From positions 3,795,679-3,859,678 of the forward strand of contig JAGGNK010010337.1 of NCBI GenBank assembly GCA_017590115.1: 64,000 nt of DNA, in the 5' to 3' direction. Made by a program: the position numbers and the translations under genes. The notes under the pieces are model-generated. The model was given only the letters and a program-made list of their open reading frames with translations, did not search any database and was not told the DNA's origin. This DNA comes from Montifringilla adamsi. Its lineage: Eukaryota; Chordata; Aves; Passeriformes; Passeridae. Of this stretch, positions 37,983-48,699 are shown in pieces (positions within the stretch are counted from its first letter, which is position 1; every line of letters starts with the position of its first letter).

Positions 37983-40900
37983 AAAACCCAACCACCCACA
38001 AATGCACAAAAAACCCCAAACGGCTGAAATAAAACCACATACCAAAAACCAACTAATCTTTTAGTATCAGAGAGGAAATACCACAACCCCAAAAGGCACA
38101 GGAGATTAAAATAAGGGAAGGAAGGAAAAGCTGGTTGTTAAAGCAGCCAACATTTTCACTGAAGGTTTACATCACAGTAACCCACGTGTACCTCCTAAGT
38201 CTACTTGAAGGGAGATCACATTGAAAAACTGGTCACATTGAAAAAATTAAATATGGACTGTTTGCCTAAAGAATGGAAAGACTGAAGAGGTCAACACAGA
38301 ATAAGATCTGTGTCCACCTATGAAAAAAACCTCATCTTTAGATGACTCCAGAAAACAAGAAGTGCTGAGATCTCAGTAAAAACACTCAGTGGTATTAGGT
38401 TTTAGTCGAATGACAAGAATGCAGCCAAAACAAGTATGATAAAAATCTTTACAAGTCAGCAAGGTCAGCCGGCTCTTCTATCTTGCCTCAAGATTTTCCA
38501 ATTAGTTCTTGTACCCTCCTTCAGGCAGTTTTCTCTCTCCCTTGGGGTCCAGAAAACATTAGTATCTTTCATTCCAGGAAAATCAAGCTCTGCCACTTTT
38601 ATATATCCCTCAGCCTCACTGGTCCATCAAAATTTTCCATTTTTGTAATCAAAACCTCAGCCACAAAGCAATTTTTGTCTGTCCTTTCATCATTTTTAAA
38701 ATGAACCAAGTAATGGTCATTCAATTTCAGTTTGTTTCCTGTGACAAGCTCCCCATTCAGTCTTCATTATATTGTGAAAATTAAGACTAAAGTATTCCTA
38801 CTGATTGAAAAAGAAATCATTCATCACAGCAGCCCTGTTAATGTGTACATAGTCCTAAACCTATGACTGTGCAAATCCCACAAGACCAAAATCCTTACTA
38901 ACATTACAGACATCCACATATGAGCTAGAGGAATGGGGTCTTCAGCAAATGCACAATTTTACCCAAGGGAACTTCTTCACCATCTGTCTCAAGATTACTT
39001 TGATTTGGATTGTTTCATGCACAATTCCCAGCTCCTTGCATTCTCAGTGTCATTCTCTCATAAGCTGAATGAGAGGCACTAAGATATATTCAGGTTTGCT
39101 TGGGGACTGCAATTAGTTTGGTCTTTGAGGCCAAAAACACCATTTTGACACAAGAAATTAAAGAAGCCAAGGCCACAGAAACACAAAGTTTCAAAACCTC
39201 CTTATACACTGATTTGTCTCTACCATCAACACACACATCCTTAGGATCGGATTATTCTGATGTTTTCAGGTCAAGAATTGTGACTTGCAGCATGCAAAAA
39301 ATCCACTCAGTATCTGTCTTTTCTTTCTATTGTACATGAAAACAGCAAAAAGACAAAAGTTCACTATAGCATATAAATGTCGTCATTATCTATCTGAATG
39401 TGCTAATTTCTAGTACTCTGAAATTAATGCAATGGTTCTGTTAAACAATGATTACAGACAAACATTCTGTTGAAGTATATATCATTATTAATCATTTCAT
39501 AGGCTTAGAATAAAAGTCATGACAGCATGTTATTATTTGGCAACAAAACATTGAATTCCACTTAAGCAACCATATCCTTTTGTGGATGTATAACTGCAGT
39601 TTTAAGTTTTTCAGCACAATCTGGATTTCACATCTCTTTCCTTGTGACAAAACAGTCCACCGTTTTTAATGCATTCTGAATACTTTCTGGAATATTCAGT
39701 GCAGCTGGGCAGAATCAGAGAGCAATCAAACACACATATCATGGGCACTGAGCTCTCTCAGGAACTCGGCTCTCCCCTAACTGTGCTGTTACTGCAAGAC
39801 GTGTTGCTACAATTCTTTTCCACAACAAACACGCTGCAGTGAACTCGGGACACTCAGCCTGCAGGATTACACAATAGCACAAAGCCCTGCACTTTTTTAG
39901 AGCTCAAAAGAAAAACAGCACTTCTTATGAATCAAACAACTGGCTGTCAGGGCATTCTAACTGGATGCTGTGAAGAGGCAGACAGTGTCCCTAAAATACC
40001 CCTTTAAAGGAGGCAAGTGCTGGAGTGTGGCTGTGGCCACTTCAGTAGGGTCAGACCTGATAATGGGCCCCACCATTACCAGGTCTGACTTTGCCCACCC
40101 TCCATAACCTTTCTTTTCTAGCATGTGGGTTTTTTCAACATCCTTACAATATTTTTTTTCTTTCACATGCTTTTTATCCATGTTATCCTTCAGAAAAAAC
40201 TGCATCCAAAACTCCTGGCAATATTATCAAAATAATACCAGTAATGATGTCATTATGGAATATTACCCCTATTTTATAGTGCAGAGGCTTTTTTACTTCT
40301 TCCACCAGTAAGCCCAAATTTATGATAGTATTTTAAACATCTCAGTTCAACTTCCAGCCCTTGGATGTGGGAAGACTAATTTTCAGGGAAATTACTAAAT
40401 GTTCAAGGAAGCTCTCACGCAAAATTGGATTGAGCTTTCATTTCTATGCTAGCCCTGCTGACCTTAGTGTGTACTGCTGCTTGTGTACACAAGTACAGTG
40501 TTGAAAGAAATAAAAAACCTACTTAATTTACAAAACATTTTATGTTATTTGAAAGAAATGAGCAGGTTATTTAAAGTACTGGACTACTACTGTGTAATAT
40601 CACTAGAAGCATCCTTTGCAGGACCCAATGACTTTGGGAAATATTATTCAAGATAACTAGCAGCTGTTCAAGAAGGCAAATCTTTGCCTGATTTCCAGCA
40701 TGACACTCACTGACCTCTCCCTCCCCCACCAACAGGCATGTAAAAATAAAAATGTTATCAACTTAACTCGTAGCCAAAGAAACACCAGCACATTAAGAAA
40801 TTCTCCCAAAACATGACCAAATAAATAACAGAGGAAGACAAAAACATTTTTTCAGACACCAACTACCTCAATTTGAGGACAGAATTTTCTTGTTCATTTA

Positions 40901-41308
40901 CTCTCCAGAAGAGCTGCAGGCATGCAGCTTCTATATCCTTGTACAAAAATACGAAGCCATGAATTTTGCTGACTGTCCGCTCCCTTACCTCTCCAAATAA
41001 ATGGTGCTTATGTCTTTAGGGTATCATGTAACTCTGCTCTTCAATGTTGGATTCTCTGTTTCTGTAGCAGTTACTAACAGCACAGCTCCCTAAAGCAAGC
41101 TTGCTGGAAATAAATAAAATGTAAACTTGCTTAGAGTCCAACACAAAAATTATTAAGAAAGCTCTTCTGAAGAAATAAGATTGCCATTTGAAAGGACTCA
41201 AGTAGAGACTGAGCCCTGATGCTACACACAAAGGAAGAATTAAGGAAAAGCATGTGTCTGACCCTACACAGCTGATGTAAAGGCATTTTTATTAAAAAAG
41301 CTGAACTG
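37983..41308. other. Non-coding intronic stretch
   Basis: No gene or dispersed repeat recognised except the near-perfect foldback at 40050-40089. Short frames on both strands have no family motifs. Confidence 0.6.
40050..40089 (-). repeat. 17-bp inverted repeat with 6-nt loop
   Basis: GTCAGACCTGATAATGG (40050-40066) and CCATTACCAGGTCTGAC (40073-40089) are complementary at 16 of 17 positions, separated by GCCCCA. In minus-strand RNA, the SERGEF sense direction, the single mismatch becomes a G-U wobble, so the hairpin would be a continuous 17-bp stem. It is shorter than a normal pre-miRNA stem. Confidence 0.85.
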
Positions 41309-41574
41309 TAGAATCATAGAATCATTCAGATTCAAAAAGATGTTTGAGAACATTGATAAAGATACTGAACAGGACTGGGCCCAACACTGAGCCCTGGGGA
41401 ACACCACTTGTGACCAGACACCAGCCAGACTCAACTCCCTTTTCCCACCACTCTCTGGGCCCAACCATCCAGCCATTTTTTTACCCACCAAAGAGTGCAT
41501 CTGTGCAAGCCATGGCCTGCCAGTTTCTCCAGGAGAACACTGTGGGAAATGGTGTTAAAAGCTTTACTGAAGTC

Positions 41575-41580
41575 CTGGTA
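41575..41580. repeat. Target-site duplication, left, of LTR copy 2
   Basis: CTGGTA, repeated at 41990-41995 on the other side. The sequence is CR1 coding DNA that is single-copy in intact elements, which makes this duplication convincing. Confidence 0.9.
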
Positions 41581-41989
41581 TATTGTATTTGCAAGGACCC
41601 TTGTGGCAGGAAAAGTGATGAATCCGACTCCATGTTCTCAGAAGGCTCATTTATTATTTTATTATATTTACTAAAGAATACTAAACTATACTAAAGAATA
41701 CAGAAAGGATACTTACAGAATGCTAAAAAGATAATAATGAAAACTCCTGACTCCCTCCAGAGTCCCGACACAGCTTGGCACTGATTGGCCCATGAGTGAA
41801 AACAACTCACACCAGAATCCAATGAAACAATCACCTGTGGATAAACAATTTCCAACTACATTCCAAAGGAGCAAAACACAGGAGAAGCAAATGAGATAAT
41901 TATTGTTTTCCTTTTTCTCTGAGGCTTCTCGTCTTCTCAAGAGAAAAATCCTGGGCAAAGGGATTTTTCCAGAGAATGTGAATGTGACA
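41581..41989 (-). mobile_element. Solo LTR, copy 2 (409 bp), inserted in CR1
   Basis: Reverse-oriented copy of the LTR at 37573-37976: on the minus strand it starts TGTCACATTCACATT and ends CAAATACAATA. The flanking 6-bp duplication is CTGGTA (41575-41580 and 41990-41995). Removing the LTR and one duplicate restores continuous CR1 sequence (GAAGTCCTGGTAGACAAC), so both boundaries are exact and the insertion is younger than the CR1. By eye it differs from copy 1 at roughly 15-20 bases plus indels in the AT-rich part, and has about 18 bp (around ATCCACAGGTGATTG) missing from copy 1. On the SERGEF sense strand it carries a CCAAT box and AATAAA motifs, so it could act as an intronic promoter or poly-A site. 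Confidence 0.92.
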
Positions 41990-43479
41990 CTGGTAGACAA
42001 CATTCACAGCTCCTTCCTCATCCACTGAGCAGGTCACCTGTCAGAGGTGATCAAGTAGGTGACGTAGGACCAGCCTTTCATGAACCCCTGTCTGATGCCC
42101 TGGTTGTCCTGCATGTGCCACGTGATGGCACTCAGGACAATCTGCTCTGTGACCTTCCCAGGTACCAAGGTCAGGCTGACAGGCCTGTAGCTCCCCAGAT
42201 CCTCCTCCTGGCCACTCTTGTCACTCAGTGTCACATTTGCCAACCTCTCCAGTGCACCAGTACTGCTGATAAAGCATGGAAAGTGGCTCAGTGAACATTT
42301 CCATGAGCTCCCTAAGTACCCTTAGGTGGACCCCTCCAGCCTGAAAACTTGTGTGTGTCTAAGTGGTCACTGACCATTTCCCTGGGATTATGGGAGCTTC
42401 ATTCTGCTCCCTGTCTTCCAAGTCAGGGGACTGTCACCTAGAGAACAACTGGCCTTCCTATTAAAGACTGTGGCAGAGAAGGCATTACACAGCTCAACCT
42501 TTTCCTCATTCTCTGTCACCCTATATCCCCCCCACATCCAATAAAGGATGGATTCTCCTTAGCTCTCCTTTTGTTGCTAATGTAGAAAGATTTTATTACC
42601 TTTCACAGCAGTAGCCAGATTGAATTCTAGTTGGCCTTTGGCCCTTCAAATTTTCTCCCTGCATGACCTCATGACATTCCCTGTAGTCCTCCTGAGCTGC
42701 CTACCCCTTCTTTCAAAGGTGACAAGCCCACCTTTTTTTTTGCCTCTGAGTTCCAGACAAAGATCCCTGTCCAGCCAAGCTGGTCTTCTTGCACCAGCTC
42801 TTCTTTCAGCACATAAGGACATCCTGCTCCTGTGCCTTTAGGATTTCCTTACTGAAAAATGCCCAGCCTTCCTGATATGCTTGCCCTTCAGGATTGTCTC
42901 CCAAGGGACTCTGTCAACCAGGCTCCTAAACAGTTTCGAAGTCCAAAGTAATAGTTCTGCTGACCCCTTTCCTTACTTCTCTTCCTACAAAGGGAACAGG
43001 ATGGATAGTAAAGATTCTGCAGTGTGAATTCATTTAACGTTCTTGAATCAAAACTTCAGAAGAAGTTCATAAAGCTTGATAAATGGTCAAGACTGAGACA
43101 GACAAAATTTACCGTGGTCAGGTAGAGCATAATAAATCTTTCTGGATACCAAAAAGAATCATTTAGACTGCTCATATATACAGATGGATTCTAAACTAGT
43201 TGGAACCTCTCAGGGGAGCTATATAGCATCACTGTGGACAATTCACCAGAAATATCCATTCAATATGTAACTGCAACACAAAAAGCAAGAAATTAGATTA
43301 GTTTAGTCCTAAGCATACAAACAGCCCTGGTAATTTTTTAATGCCAGTGATTCCACAAGAAACACATATTTGATAAAGACTTCAATTTGAAGTGTTATTT
43401 CTAGGATTTCTCAGAGTTAAGTTACAAATTTTTTATGGCTTTTTCATTTTTTTGTTATTGCAATTGTGTATCTCCCTAA

Positions 43480-43800
43480 TTTCCTGATCAGAATGCCATA
43501 CACTGTCCAGGCAACTGCCTGACAGAAATCCAAGTATATTAGGCCTGCATTTGACACGAAGGCATTTATCAAGCTTTTATCTCACAAAAAAATAGGTATC
43601 ACATTAGACTGACAAGATATATTTTCCATAGTCACATACTCACTTGCAAGCAACTACATCATCATCCTTTAAACTTTTATTGATCCAAATTCATGTCAGG
43701 CACACCATTACTTAGCCAGGGCAAATACCAGGCTGACAGGCCTAAAATTATTTGAGTCATTTTGTTCAGTCCTTTAAAATACTGGCAGGGCATTGTCTTC
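43480..43800 (-). mobile_element. Ancient, decayed CR1/L3-like LINE RT fragment
   Basis: The plus strand reads like the complement of a diverged non-LTR reverse transcriptase. Islands such as GAATGCCATACACTGTC, AAATCCAAGTATATTAGG, ATCACATTAGACTGACAAGATATATTTTCCAT and CAGGCTGACAGGCCTAAAATTATTTG fall in the same order as the equivalent parts of the CR1 RT region (the last is the complement of the YRPVSL block). No reading frame survives. It is far more diverged than the CR1 next to it, so it is an older insertion of a deep sauropsid or amniote family. The limits are approximate and the fragment may extend toward 44100. Confidence 0.6.
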
Positions 43801-44784
43801 CAACTAATCTTCTGAAACTTACCTGACGTTCTGGGAAAAATTATTCACATCAACAACCTATACAGCACTTGGGCTATCCCTCCTTAAACTCCCAAAAACA
43901 AAAAGTTTCAGCTTTGATTTTTAAAATTCTTCCTCTAGAAGCTGAAAAAAATGCTGGTATGGAGAAGAGAATCTCATCCCTTTATGATACTTCTGCTTTT
44001 TCCCTTAAATGCAAACTAGAAAATTCTACTAACACAGAATTTGCCTTCCCAGGGTTTTGCCAATAGATGTATTTAAGATGTTTTAGTATTGACAGTGCAT
44101 AGTCTCTTGTATTTGTCTGAGAGCAAACTCACTCTCAGTATCTTTTACTATCCCTCTTAATTGGAGCTGCTCATTCTGTGCCGTGGTAGCTCACAGGCCA
44201 GGCTGCAGCCAGTGCCTAATGTTTTAATTCAGGGGAGTGGAAAGGATTTCCCACCTGTTAGATACCCCTTAAAACCTCTTCTTTCCAATTTGTTAATGAC
44301 TTAGAAACAGGTAATGCAGTTTTTAATACAAAATGCCCCTTCCACTCCTAGGAACCTACGTGATTCTTCCTGAATAAATTGTAACCACAGACGCTGATAT
44401 TGCAATCGCAACTTTTTTCCTAGGGTTCCATACTGAAATATTTTGTTGCATCATGGCTTAAAGGAGAGCAAAGAGGGCAGAGATACTGTCAGTGGCTTCC
44501 TGCATTAATTCATCCGTCTTCCCGCTGCTCAGAAAGATTACAACATTCCCATGTGCACAGAAGTCAGGCCCCTATCCTCCTACTGTTAAATCACATTTTT
44601 CCTGTTGCTCTCACAGGGTGGTTCTGTAACAGCACACAGGAATCATCAAGACAGACAAGACAATTTTTCAAACAACATTTCATGAGCAGTGCTACATTCT
44701 CATTATAAAAAGGAATGGATGCTTTAAAATAAATCCTGAAAACAGGAACATATTCCTCAATACAACTAGAGAGTCATTGTGACT

Positions 44785-44885
44785 CTGTATATTTATATAA
44801 TATATATATCTGTATATATATTATTAGATATTAGATAGCTATTATTAGATTTTAGATACATATCTGTAATATATGTGTATATTTT
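44785..44885. repeat. AT-rich low-complexity block (TATA/TTAGA units)
   Basis: Degenerate tatata runs interspersed with imperfect copies of attattagatattaga. A simple low-complexity repeat. Confidence 0.8.
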
Positions 44886-47855
44886 CTGATCAGAAATCCC
44901 TTCACAATATCTGCTTTCCTTTCAATTTATAAAATATTAGTTAAATAATATGTGGTTTTGAAATTTTTGCTTTATCTGATACAACAGTCTATGCCACTTG
45001 ACGGAAGAGAAAATGTAGAAACTCTCAAGAATAGAGTTTTAATATCTTTTTATAAAGTAGCAGCATTTTTGCAACAGATGAAAAGTACTGCAGGTTATAA
45101 TGAAGTCAACAGCCCACCAGACTTCACCACTAATTACAAAACACACCCACCTCTTGTGCATTTGTAATTCCAAGTGGCATCACATTTAACTGGAAATCAA
45201 GAGGCTGCAATTCTCCCTATTTCAGAACCTTCCAGACATTTGGTGAACTCATTTAACCTAAAGCAAAATATGAAGCCCAGCTAAGAATAACAACAACAGG
45301 AAAGCCCTCCCTGGATATTCTTGAACCTGATTAAACTGAAATAACTGCATAACACAAAAACCCACCCTCATCTGCCTTGAGTTCTCAGTCAATCAGCTTC
45401 AGAAGTGATATACCCTCACAAGGAAGGTCACCATGTGTGAGAGGTAAAGAACCACTGCTCAAGTGTGCTGTGCAGGAGGTGACCTGTGTGCTCTCCTGCC
45501 CACACACCAGCAAACACCACGAGTGTTGGAGGCTGGCAGATTTTGCCATTCTGACTTGAGCATTCTCTGGCCAGCACACCAGTCCTGGACACAGAACACC
45601 TGAGAGCTGCAGCTCACATTCTCAGTCTACTTATGCACAGGGGGTTAAACCTTTACCTCTTTGCCCAGATTCTCCAATATCCACACTAAACAAAAGCTAC
45701 ATCCTCTTAATGGAGGTCTCTGCACAGAACTGCTGTCCTGCTATTACCATTTGAAATAAAAACAGCAACTGAAGTCCATCACTTCCAATCACTCAAAACA
45801 CATTTAACCACAACCTGAAAAATATTTGGATTAATTAGCTTACTTTTAATTCAAATGTTGCATTATCCAAGAAAAGACTTTTTACCTGTGCAGGAATTTC
45901 AACTACATTTCATGTCTTTTTGAATCTTTACACCTTTGTCATATTTGGACACAGCATGCAACCACTGTTCTTACTAAATGCCTGAAAAACTTATTTTTTT
46001 TTTAAGAGCTTGCATCTCTCCAGTTGCGCAAAGAGTGTTTCACAGGACTACTGCTGGAGATGGAAGAAATCCATTCCCGAGCTCAGAGGATTGAAGCATT
46101 CCGTAATTCAACTGCTGACCATCATTTGTCATACATGTCAGACGATTCTGGCCATTCATTCGTTGCTGAATTGTTCACATCACTTGTGTGAGGTGAAGCA
46201 AACCATCTGCAAATGTCATACACATTTCTTTTCCTGGACTACTCCTTTTCCTATTCATCCTCTCTTTTCACCTCTGCAGTCTCCTACTTTCTTTTCTTTC
46301 TGTAAGCACACAAAGGACATCCTACATTCATTCACCCACAAGTAAAAGAACAACTGAGCTAAGTTATTGGGGGAAAAGAGCTAATAGATGAGCAGAGGGT
46401 CTGTGAAGATGTTTCAGATCAGTTGTAAGTGAAAACAAGGCAGTAAAATATTCTGTAGATTTTCCTGGTGGACTTTACTCTGTAGTCTGCCAGAGTAAAA
46501 TGATCTAAAACAGAAAGGGAACAGGGACTGAAAGTAAAGGGGAGTGCAAAGTTTCTCTTTTACCCTCCTGCCTTGGAAAACTATCAGGCTTTTGAACATT
46601 TTCCATATACTGTTTCCCCATTTTTCCTACCCTCAATTCCTCACCAAAGAGCAACCAACCTTGTATACAAGAGAGAACAGACTACTACTGCTAATTTACT
46701 CATACAGAGCAACACATTTAGCATAACCCTAAATTTATCGCTATTAGGAACATATATAAGCCCATACTTAGAAAACAAGTTTCTATTTTGGACTTTCCTG
46801 AGAACAGAAGGCACTGCTAATTTTAAAACAAACAGAAATAAGTACAAGCTCAAAATTAGGCTGCACCTTTAAAAAGAATAATTTCAGTATAAGACTATGA
46901 TCTACAGAGTGCAAAAATTTTGCTTCTTAAAATAATTTTTAAAAGAAGGATTTTTCACATGCTTTTTTACGCAGGCTTCATCTTGACTAAAAGGAAGGTA
47001 ACAAACATCAAAAGCTAAATTGTCCACGAGTCTGCCTGAAGAAAAAGGTTCTTTCAGGTCAGGATGAAGGGCAGTAACATTCACCTCAGCCTCAGCAATT
47101 AAGAAAATTGTTTCCATCTCTACAGGCATCAGTCTCTTGAAAACTGAAGGAACAATCTATTCAATGCAAACATGAATGAAATGTTGACCAGACAGAAAAA
47201 AATACTAAAAATATACTGCGATAACAAAAGACTCTTTTGGAGGAGGAAAAAATGAGTAGCTAGGCTATCCATTAAAATTATTTCCCTGGCTTCCATTCAG
47301 ATGCTGTCCAAGCACAGCTTCATTGTTTGGCATGTCACTTGCATCTCCTCACGTCACCTTCATTCTCTCACTCAGATAACCTCGGATAAAAATATACAGA
47401 GCCCTGTTCTAGGATTCAGCAATATTAAACCAGGAGCTAGCAGCAAAAACTGGGGCTCTCTTGATTCATAAAGAATTTCTAAAGCCCTTGTGAACTACAG
47501 AGCACAGGGAGGAGGGTGAAAGCTTTCATCAAACTGAGGCATAGGACTCGGTTAAGTTCACTTCCAAAGCATGTGGTGTTATCCATGATGAGAGGATCCA
47601 GTTACTGCATCTGCACATCCCCCCAGGAAGGTAGTGCATCTGAGGGAAGGGAATGCTGAATCTGACATCCACTTCATCAGCCTAATAAATTTTAGATTAA
47701 TTACAGAAAATTATTTCCCATTGCACTTCCACATCAATGGGGCTTTTTTTTGCTTCTCAAGCCTCTTCAAGGCACAATATTGGTACCCTTTAATCATCTG
47801 CCACTAAAACACTGCCAGCACAGAACAGGACTGTACACACACCTAAATGTTCACA

Positions 47856-47902
47856 AAATATATATATATGAGTGTATATATATATATATATATATATATA
47901 TT
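47856..47902. repeat. (TA)n microsatellite
   Basis: atatatatatat, a gagtg interruption, then about 14 more TA units. Likely length-polymorphic. Confidence 0.9.
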
Positions 47903-48489
47903 TACATATAGAAAGAAAAACTGTTTATCCAGGTGAAATGGCAGAAGGTGATTCTGGTTGATGGACACCCTCCCCCCAGCACCCTCTCAAAGTAGCAGAA
48001 AATTGCACCATCAAGCAGACAGAGATATCATCATTATTATTGTTACTATTTTGGTTTAAGAAAACACTGACATTTTATGGTTATGAATCAGGAATAGCCA
48101 GCTCACTGCCCAGTGAGTACAAATTAAGACTCCTGCTGATGAACGGTCTTTTCAGCCCACCTTTCTGGCATCCCTTGTGTGCTCCTCTCCACTCCTCCAC
48201 TGTGTGTGCAGCACACATCTTTCCCAGTCCTCTTCCCCTGCTCACGACTGCCGCCTCACTGTCACAGACAAAAGGCTCCTCTCCCTCTGCAGGGCAAGAA
48301 AGGGGACATCCCCTGCCCTGTTGCTGTGTTGCTGCCTTGCCTCTGCAAATCATCCTGGATTATCACCACAGAGCAACAGAGAGCCTGAGCTGCAGCCAGA
48401 CATCAGCAGCCCTTCCATTTTCTGCATAGTTCTGTCTTATTAGGCAGCATACCTTAACCAGCAGCAAAACTAAAAGCAAAATAGGAAGG

Positions 48490-48655
48490 GTGAGCCTGAT
48501 AAGGGAGGCCTTATCAGCCTTTGCTGCCGACAAACCCCCCAGAAATGGGGGAAGGGAGGCACTTTTAGAGGCAATGCTTTTGCACACTGCAGTATGCAGG
48601 AGCCAGACGCTGCTGAGCACACACACAATAGACACAGTTGCCGTAGCAACAGCAT
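48490..48655. promoter_or_regulatory. Candidate enhancer: inverted GATA pair plus consensus RFX X-box
   Basis: CTGATAAGG (48496-48504) and CCTTATCAG (48509-48517) form a perfect 9-bp inverted repeat with a 4-bp spacer, placing two GATA-factor sites head to head. About 120 bp on, GTTGCC-GT-AGCAAC (48637-48650) fits the RFX X-box consensus GTNRCC-N(0-3)-RGYAAC at every position. The surrounding 48100-48700 is more G+C-rich than the neighbourhood and has several CpGs. There is no coding exon: short overlapping frames on both strands lack motifs. The motifs are visible; function as an enhancer is inference. Confidence 0.45.
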
Positions 48656-48699
48656 CACGGGGAAATTTTTCAGCAAAGCTTCTCGCTTTCCACCAAGGT

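Larger units (their letters stand above)
41309..42990 (-). mobile_element. CR1 LINE fragment, internally deleted and carrying an LTR
   Basis: Minus-strand CR1 non-LTR retrotransposon. The 3' terminus is visible as tagaatcatagaatcattcag (41309-41329), the complement of the CR1 ATTCTATGATTCTA end. About 15 bp later the sequence jumps into the reverse-transcriptase region: on the minus strand I read [15 protein letters not shown] (about 41370-41412) and YRPVSLTLVPGKVTEQIV (about 42136-42189). Both are RT-core blocks of CR1 ORF2. The part of RT after FIN, including the catalytic F/YADD box, the rest of ORF2 and most of the 3' UTR, is missing, so there is an internal deletion near 41342. The 5' end is truncated in the ORF2 linker near 42990. 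Frameshifts and stops are frequent. LTR copy 2 interrupts it at 41581-41989. Non-functional and sense to SERGEF. Confidence 0.88.
43801..48080. other. Non-coding intronic stretch with AT-rich repeats
   Basis: It contains an AT-rich low-complexity segment (44785-44885) and a (TA)n microsatellite (47856-47902). Otherwise no gene or named repeat is recognised. The first few hundred bases may still belong to the ancient LINE remnant. Confidence 0.55.

Noticed and set aside
41344..41694. 116-codon frame sharing the peptide ESDSMFSEG with the frame at 37907-38092
   Set aside because: The shared peptide is just the translated shared LTR sequence, not a protein family.
42061..42068. gtgacgta as a second CRE-like site
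   Set aside because: It is inside CR1-derived sequence and does not match the full palindrome.
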